Assembly: GCA_023459535.1 (NCBI GenBank)
Contig: JAEWTK010000013.1
Location: 1 to 5,242 of the forward strand
DNA from: Pseudomonadota bacterium
GTDB taxonomy: Bacteria > Pseudomonadota > Gammaproteobacteria > Burkholderiales > Methylophilaceae
DNA: 5,242 nucleotides
Reading direction: 5' to 3'
Shown piece after piece: positions 4,431-5,242 of this stretch. The stretch's first letter is position 1. Every line of letters starts with the position of its first letter. Position numbers and translations under genes: made by a program. The notes under the pieces are model-generated. The model saw only the letters and a program-made list of their open reading frames with translations. It ran no database searches and was not told where the DNA came from.

Positions 4431-5242
4431 CTAAATCGATTCCGGCTTCTGTTCCCGGCTCAGCAAATTTTCCACCGCAACACGCGGTGATTGTCCATGC
4501 GAAAGCACCTGATTCACTTCATAGGTGATTGGCATCTCCACACCCAATTCTGCAGCCCGCTTGCAGACCTCGCGTGCGGTATGCACGCCTTCAGCCACAT
4601 GCCCCAACTGCTGCAGAATCTCATCGAGCGTTTGACCTTTGGCCAAACGCAGACCAACTTCACGGTTGCGCGAATACTCACCGGTGCAGGTCAGTATCAA
4701 GTCCCCTGCCCCGGTCAAACCCATAAAGGTTTCCTTGTTGCCGCCGAGCGCCATGCCGAACCGGGTCATTTCCGCCAGGCCACGGGTAATCAGCGCAGCA
4801 CGGGCATTACTGCCGAACTGCATGCCGTCACTGATGCCGGCTGCAATCGCCATGACATTCTTGATGGCACCCCCGACCGAGACGCCAATGACGTCATGGC
4901 TGGTATAGACCCGGAGATTACCACCATGCACCAACGCACCGGCTTCAGCGGCCAGCGACTCGCTGCCGGAGGCAATGGTGACGGCGGTAGGCAGGCCACG
5001 TGCCAGCTCAACAGCAAAACTCGGGCCGGAAAGCACACCCCAGCGCTGGCCGTCACCCAGTTCTTCCTGTGCGACCTCATACGGCAGTTTGGCTGTTGCC
5101 GGCTCCAGTCCCTTGGAAGCCCAAACCAGAGGCGCCTTGCAGCCGACGAGTTTGATATCACGCAGCATCTGACGAAAACCGGCACTTGGAACAACGGAAA
5201 CAATCAGGTCGACATTGTGCAATGACTCTGCCAGGTCATGTC
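4431..5242 (-). CDS. gpsA: Glycerol-3-phosphate dehydrogenase [NAD(P)+], 5'-truncated by the window edge
   Basis: GpsA reduces dihydroxyacetone phosphate to sn-glycerol-3-phosphate in the cytoplasm, supplying the backbone for phospholipid synthesis. About 269 residues are visible and the frame stays open through the right edge; the family is about 330-340 residues, so the N-terminal GxGxxG Rossmann segment lies outside. The TTG at 5222-5220 is an internal Leu codon, because HDLAES continues in frame before it. Counting that Leu as residue 1, the conserved blocks are SVVPS (9-13), WASKGLE with K37, SGPSFAVE (65-72), GGAIKNVMAIAAGI with the conserved catalytic-site lysine K121, SNARAALITRGLAEM (138-152), and GLTGAGDLILTCTGEYSRNREVG (168-190). 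The C-terminal helical domain is complete and ends at TAG (4433-4431). No lesion is seen. Upstream partners are outside the window. Confidence 0.95.
   Translation of the reverse strand, partial: HDLAESLHNVDLIVSVVPSAGFRQMLRDIKLVGCKAPLVWASKGLEPATAKLPYEVAQEELGDGQRWGVLSGPSFAVELARGLPTAVTIASGSESLAAEAGALVHGGNLRVYTSHDVIGVSVGGAIKNVMAIAAGISDGMQFGSNARAALITRGLAEMTRFGMALGGNKETFMGLTGAGDLILTCTGEYSRNREVGLRLAKGQTLDEILQQLGHVAEGVHTAREVCKRAAELGVEMPITYEVNQVLSHGQSPRVAVENLLSREQKPESI

Noticed and set aside
5220..5222. TTG as the gpsA start codon
   Set aside because: The frame continues upstream with HDLAES, fitting GpsA, and about 65 family residues including the nucleotide-binding motif would be missing.
4491..5225. 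A 244-codon plus-strand open frame
   Set aside because: It is antisense to gpsA, whose family motifs run the full length of this segment; no domain or ribosome binding site supports the antisense frame.

Overview
The window looks like a chromosomal segment of a betaproteobacterium. TatA opens with the [24 protein letters not shown] helix typical of that class, and the Tat, PiT and GpsA proteins all fit a moderately GC-rich proteobacterium. A pqqA-like gene makes a PQQ-producing organism likely, and a methylotroph such as a member of the Methylophilaceae is a reasonable guess. That placement is inference and no search was run.

Layout, left to right. (1) Positions 1-730 (+) hold the 3' part of an AraC-family regulator whose start lies outside the window. 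It is followed by a hairpin with no clear T-tract. (2) Positions 929-2247 (+) hold a complete compact tatA-tatB-tatC operon, the twin-arginine protein export machinery; tatC starts with TTG overlapping the tatB stop. (3) Positions 2341-3912 (-) hold a complete PiT-family phosphate permease, convergent with tatC. (4) Positions 3913-4430 form a 518-base stretch with no long gene. It holds a candidate extended -10 promoter for pit, a Pho-box-like direct repeat, two palindromic sites, a 23-codon pqqA gene with a strong ribosome binding site, a nested set of inverted repeats around the pqqA stop codon, and a 30-base perfect palindrome that is a convincing bidirectional terminator. (5) Positions 4431-5242 (-) hold most of gpsA (glycerol-3-phosphate dehydrogenase [NAD(P)+]), cut by the window edge so that its N-terminal Rossmann nucleotide-binding segment is missing.

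How the genes relate. tatABC is one translation-coupled unit forming one membrane machine. pit (phosphate uptake), pqqA (precursor peptide of the redox cofactor PQQ) and gpsA (phospholipid precursor synthesis) look like separate transcription units. The most notable item is pqqA: it stands alone here, with no pqqB, C, D or E in the window, and is easily missed by gene callers because of its size. I see no clear evidence of a wholly new multi-gene system. The unexplained structure is concentrated in the pit-pqqA-gpsA intergenic DNA.
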